Assembly: GCF_009708075.1 (NCBI RefSeq) | Contig: NZ_WMBT01000017.1 | Location: 1 to 34,157, forward strand | DNA from: Paracoccus lichenicola | GTDB taxonomy: Bacteria > Pseudomonadota > Alphaproteobacteria > Rhodobacterales > Rhodobacteraceae | Direction of reading: 5' to 3' | DNA: 34,157 nt | Made by a program: the position numbers and the translations under genes | Shown here: in pieces, positions 31,703-34,157 of the stretch | Layout: each line of letters begins with the position of its first letter | Numbering within the stretch: position 1 is the stretch's first letter | The notes under the pieces: model-generated | Told to the model about the DNA's origin: nothing | Databases searched by the model: none | What the model saw: the letters and a program-made list of their open reading frames with translations, nothing else

Positions 31703-32145
31703 TGTTCATTGATAGCTCTGCTTTCCTTGCCATCCTTGGCAACAGGTCTGACGCGGCCTTGCTGGTGGAAAAGATCAAGAACAGCCGCAAGCCCTGCAAG
31801 ACCTCGGCCAGCGTGCGCCTTGATGTGGTCATGGCTCTGACTGAGAGCCGCGCGGACACGCGCGGCGTCTCGGCCGAGGCGGTTGAACAGGCCACGGAGA
31901 TTTTCGACAACCTGCTGCAAATCCTGAAGGTCTATGAAGTCGCGATCAGCCCGCGCATTGCGGCTGAAGGGTGCAGGCTTGCGGCCCGGTTCGGCCAGCA
32001 GGCAGATCACCCGGCGAAACTGACGGTGCAGACCTGTCTGGCGCTTGCGGCCGCGGAGTCGTTGCGCCTCCCGGTCCTGCACAGCAACCCGACCATCGAC
32101 AGGATCACGGAACAGGATTGGGTGGCCTGGCGGACTGGGGAATGA
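31702..32145 (+). CDS. vapC: VapC-type PIN-domain toxin with altered active site
   Basis: A 147-residue PIN protein. The start FIDSSAF keeps the first acidic residue (Asp4); Asp41 may replace the usual Glu. In the third motif, where VapC proteins read GDC with a catalytic Asp, the sequence is LTVQTC (Thr111). The following KGDDF-type motif is HSNPTID, also lacking the acid. An RNase needs these residues to hold metal, so the toxin is probably weak or inactive, or works differently. Pairing with the antitoxin is normal. A strong terminator follows. Confidence 0.8.
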   Translation: MFIDSSAFLAILGNRSDAALLVEKIKNSRKPCKTSASVRLDVVMALTESRADTRGVSAEAVEQATEIFDNLLQILKVYEVAISPRIAAEGCRLAARFGQQADHPAKLTVQTCLALAAAESLRLPVLHSNPTIDRITEQDWVAWRTGE

Positions 32146-32238
32146 GACGCGAAGGCTGATCTTGACTGCGGTGCAAAGCAGGGGAACCCTCTTGGCAACC
32201 TTGCGTTGAGAGACACAACCTCCCTGTTGAAACTCTGG

Positions 32239-32266
32239 CCCCGCCCCCTTTTGGCGGGGTTTCTTT
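32239..32266 (+). terminator. Intrinsic terminator after vapBC
   Basis: CCCCGCC and GGCGGGG pair around CCCTTTT and are followed by TTTCTTTAT. It is a standard rho-independent terminator for rightward transcription, placed about 95 bases after vapC. Confidence 0.85.
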
Positions 32267-32419
32267 ATGGGATGACGGCGCAGCCGTCTCCGGTTGCCGC
32301 GTTCGCGGCTCCCGTGCGGACAGCGCAAGGCCAGGCGGGGCGGGGCCGGCTCGACGGCTCCGCCCCGCCTGGTCAACCAGATCGGCAGAGAAAGCTCCTG
32401 CTGCTGCGGGGGCCGGGTG

Positions 32420-32587
32420 TCAGATCGCCCCGATAAACCGCTCTCCGCGCGTGGGGTGCATTTCGTAAAAGAGAACCTCGATGCCGAGGCGGGCGGCGCG
32501 GCGTTGGCCCCGCCGCTCTGCTTCTGCCAAGGTGGCACAGATGATGGGCAGGTCGTCGGGGTCGTCGCAGATCTCGTAGGTCGTCAC
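32420..32587 (-). CDS. Small hypothetical protein (55 aa) at the end of the ardC operon
   Basis: A short acidic-then-basic product (MTTYEICDDPDDLPIICATL, later RRAARLGIEVLFYEMH and GERFIGAI). GTG at 32587 overlaps the stop of the zinc-ribbon gene and has GGGAG upstream. Reading frame, coupling and balanced composition support a real gene. Function unknown. Confidence 0.65.
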   Translation of the reverse strand: MTTYEICDDPDDLPIICATLAEAERRGQRRAARLGIEVLFYEMHPTRGERFIGAI

Positions 32588-32763
32588 AAGGAAACTCCCG
32601 GCTTGAAATTTCCGGCCCTATTCAGCCAGCCGCGCGCCGTGGCGCAGTCCATGCAGATGCAGGTGCCGGTTCCCTCGACCATGACCGGCGCGAAATAGAC
32701 CCAAGGATTGCTCCTGCCGCATTTGCGGCAGGACAGGTCGAGCAGGGGGTGGGGGCCGCTCAT
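32584..32763 (-). CDS. Small zinc-ribbon-like protein (59 aa)
   Basis: The product carries CRKC near residue 12 and CICMDC near residue 35, a two-knuckle arrangement typical of small zinc ribbons, with a hydrophobic strand (WVYFAPVMV) between. Its ATG overlaps the ardC stop and its end overlaps the 55-residue gene, so all three form one operon. It may bind nucleic acid or a protein partner of ArdC; not known. Confidence 0.7.
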   Translation of the reverse strand: MSGPHPLLDLSCRKCGRSNPWVYFAPVMVEGTGTCICMDCATARGWLNRAGNFKPGVSL

Positions 32764-33650
32764 GCGGCCCTCTTTTCTTCAGCCTCGTCGGGCTTCCCCT
32801 TCATCAGCCATTCGGCGGCCTTCTGCGCCTCGCTGGCGGCTTTGAAGATCAGGCGCTTGTCATTTTTCATAGCCCGCAACCAGCTTTGAACGTAGGCGCC
32901 GGACTGCGCGAAATCGGGAGTCAGGCCAAGCCGCGCGCAGGTCATGCAGTTGCCGATCTCCGCGATCAACTCCTCAAACGCCACGGCCTTGCGGTCGTTG
33001 AAGCGGGAAAAGCGGTCAAGGCGGCTCTTGTGGCCGGTTGCATGAATTTGCTCATGGGCAAGGGTGCCGTAAAATCCAGCGGCGCTGTGAAAGGTCGCAA
33101 TCGGTGGCATATGGATGAAGTCGGAGCCGATGTCATAGAAGGCGCGGGGGTCGTCGCTGGTGCGGAGTTCAATCCCGGTTGCCGCGAAAAAGGCGTCAAG
33201 GACCGGGTCGGCCTCGGTGCCAAGGTCGCGCGGGGCCTCGGCAGGGGTGCCGTAGTGCTCAGTGGGCAGGCCGTCGATCTGCTCGGCGTTAAACACGCGG
33301 TAGGCTTTCAGGTAGGGCAGGCGGCGTTCCTCCCCCGTTTCCGCGTCCTCGCGCTCAAAGGTGCCGTATTTGACAACGGTTGACGATGTCTCGCCCTTGC
33401 GGACCTGTCCGCCTGCCTCTTGAGCCTGCTTGTAGGTGAACCAGCGGGGCGCGCGATAGCCTTTGGCATCAGCGGCCAGCCACAACATCAGGACGTTGAT
33501 GCCGGAATAGGGTTCGCCGTTGCTCCTGAGCGGGAAGGGTGCGCCGCCCTTGTCTCCGGTCCACGGCTTGCGCCATGCCGGGGTGCCTGCCTCGATGCTG
33601 GCAATGATGCTGTCGGTGACGTGGGCGTAGAGGTCAAACTTGTCAGCCAT
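32760..33650 (-). CDS. ardC: ArdC-type antirestriction protein
   Basis: A 296-residue protein with two domains. The N-terminal part (about 1-125) is the ArdC single-strand-DNA-binding domain (MADKFDLYAHVTDSIIASIE; PFPLRSNGEPYSGINVLML; ARWFTYKQA-type segment). The C-terminal part is a zincin-like metallopeptidase domain with HEQIHATGH (His-Glu-x-x-His, about residue 199) and a downstream Glu in FEELIAEIGN. ArdC proteins protect incoming plasmid strands from restriction in the recipient. It heads a three-gene minus-strand operon behind a 0.5-kb hairpin-rich region. Confidence 0.92.
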   Translation of the reverse strand: MADKFDLYAHVTDSIIASIEAGTPAWRKPWTGDKGGAPFPLRSNGEPYSGINVLMLWLAADAKGYRAPRWFTYKQAQEAGGQVRKGETSSTVVKYGTFEREDAETGEERRLPYLKAYRVFNAEQIDGLPTEHYGTPAEAPRDLGTEADPVLDAFFAATGIELRTSDDPRAFYDIGSDFIHMPPIATFHSAAGFYGTLAHEQIHATGHKSRLDRFSRFNDRKAVAFEELIAEIGNCMTCARLGLTPDFAQSGAYVQSWLRAMKNDKRLIFKAASEAQKAAEWLMKGKPDEAEEKRAA

Positions 33651-34157
33651 TTGTTGCTCTCCTTTAGCGACGGGGCGGCCGGGTCTTCTGCCCGTTCCGC
33701 CGATGGGCGAGCCTTCCTGATCTGTTTTCTGAAAGGCCCATGCCTTTCGGAAAGCAGAGCGGGGAGGGCGCAGCCCTGCCCGTGGCCCCGGCCGAGACTG
33801 TCACGGGGTCGGGAAGGCGGGGTGGTGCGGCCCGCAGCCCGGCAACGGGCGAGGACACGGCCCGCCTGGACGACGACGCCCAAAGGGCGGCGCTTGCCCC
33901 TTGACCGGCTCGGGTGGGGATGCGTGGCGGACAGGAAAACAAAAAGGCTGCGGACGGGGGTGAGCGGGCGAAAGCCCGTCGATCCTCCGGAACGACGAAA
34001 GGATCATCTTGGCCCGCGCCGCGCGCGGGCCTCTCCCGTGTCTTCTTCTTGGCCCGCGCCGCAACGGCATGGGAGGTCAGAACGGAAAGCAGCTATCTCC
34101 GGGCTTCACCGGCAGTCTGCAACTGCCCGCCCGGTTGACCACAGGCCCTTGCTCGAT
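33651..34157. other. G+C-rich, hairpin-rich non-coding stretch upstream of ardC
   Basis: No gene is seen. Dyads include GAAAGG/CCTTTC (33730-33751), GCGGGC/GCCCGC-type stems near 33964 and a repeated GGCCCGCGCCGC (34011 and 34051). The second copy of the conserved hairpin element starts at 34125 and runs off the window. Confidence 0.55.
34125..34157. repeat. Conserved hairpin element, copy B (cut by window end)
   Basis: The first 22 bases equal those of copy A at 29006, followed by CCC in place of TGTT and then TTGCTCGAT. The right arm of the stem would lie beyond the window. It is about 475 bases upstream of ardC, as copy A is about 530 bases upstream of the methyltransferase operon. Confidence 0.65.

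Overview
The window reads as part of a conjugative plasmid, or a plasmid-like integrative element, of an alphaproteobacterium, most likely of the Rhodobacterales (Paracoccus/Rhodobacter type). This is inferred from the G+C-rich coding sequence, the VirB/VirD4 machinery with a VirD2-like relaxase, and the accessory families present (DUF4942 methyltransferase, ArdC, DUF982, DUF3606). No database search was possible, so the host is an inference.

Layout. (1) 1-2.0 kb: a 3'-truncated IS30-family transposase and a winged-helix protein of the kind often annotated as plasmid replication protein A, both on the minus strand. (2) 2.1-6.3 kb: a more A+T-rich quorum-sensing island. luxR lies on the minus strand and luxI on the plus strand, surrounded by small unknown genes that include two pairs of apparent paralogues. 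Two nearly identical 25-bp palindromic operators flank luxR in opposite orientations. (3) 6.2-17.6 kb: one tightly overlapping plus-strand operon for a type IV secretion system. Its order is lytic transglycosylase (VirB1), VirB2, B3, B4, a 47-residue VirB7-like lipoprotein, a VirB5-like/lytic transglycosylase hybrid, VirB5, B8, B9, B10, B11, an unknown exported protein and VirB6. It ends at a strong, probably bidirectional, terminator. (4) 17.7-22.5 kb, minus strand: VirD4 coupling protein, relaxase and MobC-like accessory protein. (5) 22.5-24.9 kb: a gene-free stretch with inverted repeats (candidate oriT), then 27 perfectly phased degenerate 15-bp repeats, then a ParA/VirC1-like ATPase and a VirC2-like partner. 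(6) 25-26 kb: a small exported protein and an exported thermonuclease. (7) 26-34 kb: mostly minus-strand accessory genes of the type found in leading regions of conjugative plasmids (DUF4942 methyltransferase operon, ArdC antirestriction operon, DUF982/DUF3606 genes), plus a TetR regulator and a VapBC pair whose toxin lacks key acidic residues. A conserved hairpin element occurs in the G+C-rich non-coding stretches about 0.5 kb upstream of two of the minus-strand operons.

How it may work together: AHL made by LuxI would bind LuxR, which would act at the 25-bp operators to control its own gene, the divergent luxI operon and the small gene behind luxR. The luxI operon runs in the same direction as, and leads toward, the virB operon, so cell-density control of conjugation is plausible. 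Relaxase, MobC-like protein and the ParA/RHH pair would build the relaxosome around 22.6-23.4 kb and hand DNA to VirD4 and the VirB channel. The 26-34 kb genes would protect and establish the DNA in the recipient.

The most unusual signals are: a short peptide motif, YMTFSN[D/E], ending two VirB5-like proteins and repeated in the unknown exported protein of the same operon; the VirB5/transglycosylase hybrid; the 27-copy indel-free repeat array; the inverted pair of lux operators; and the repeated hairpin element.
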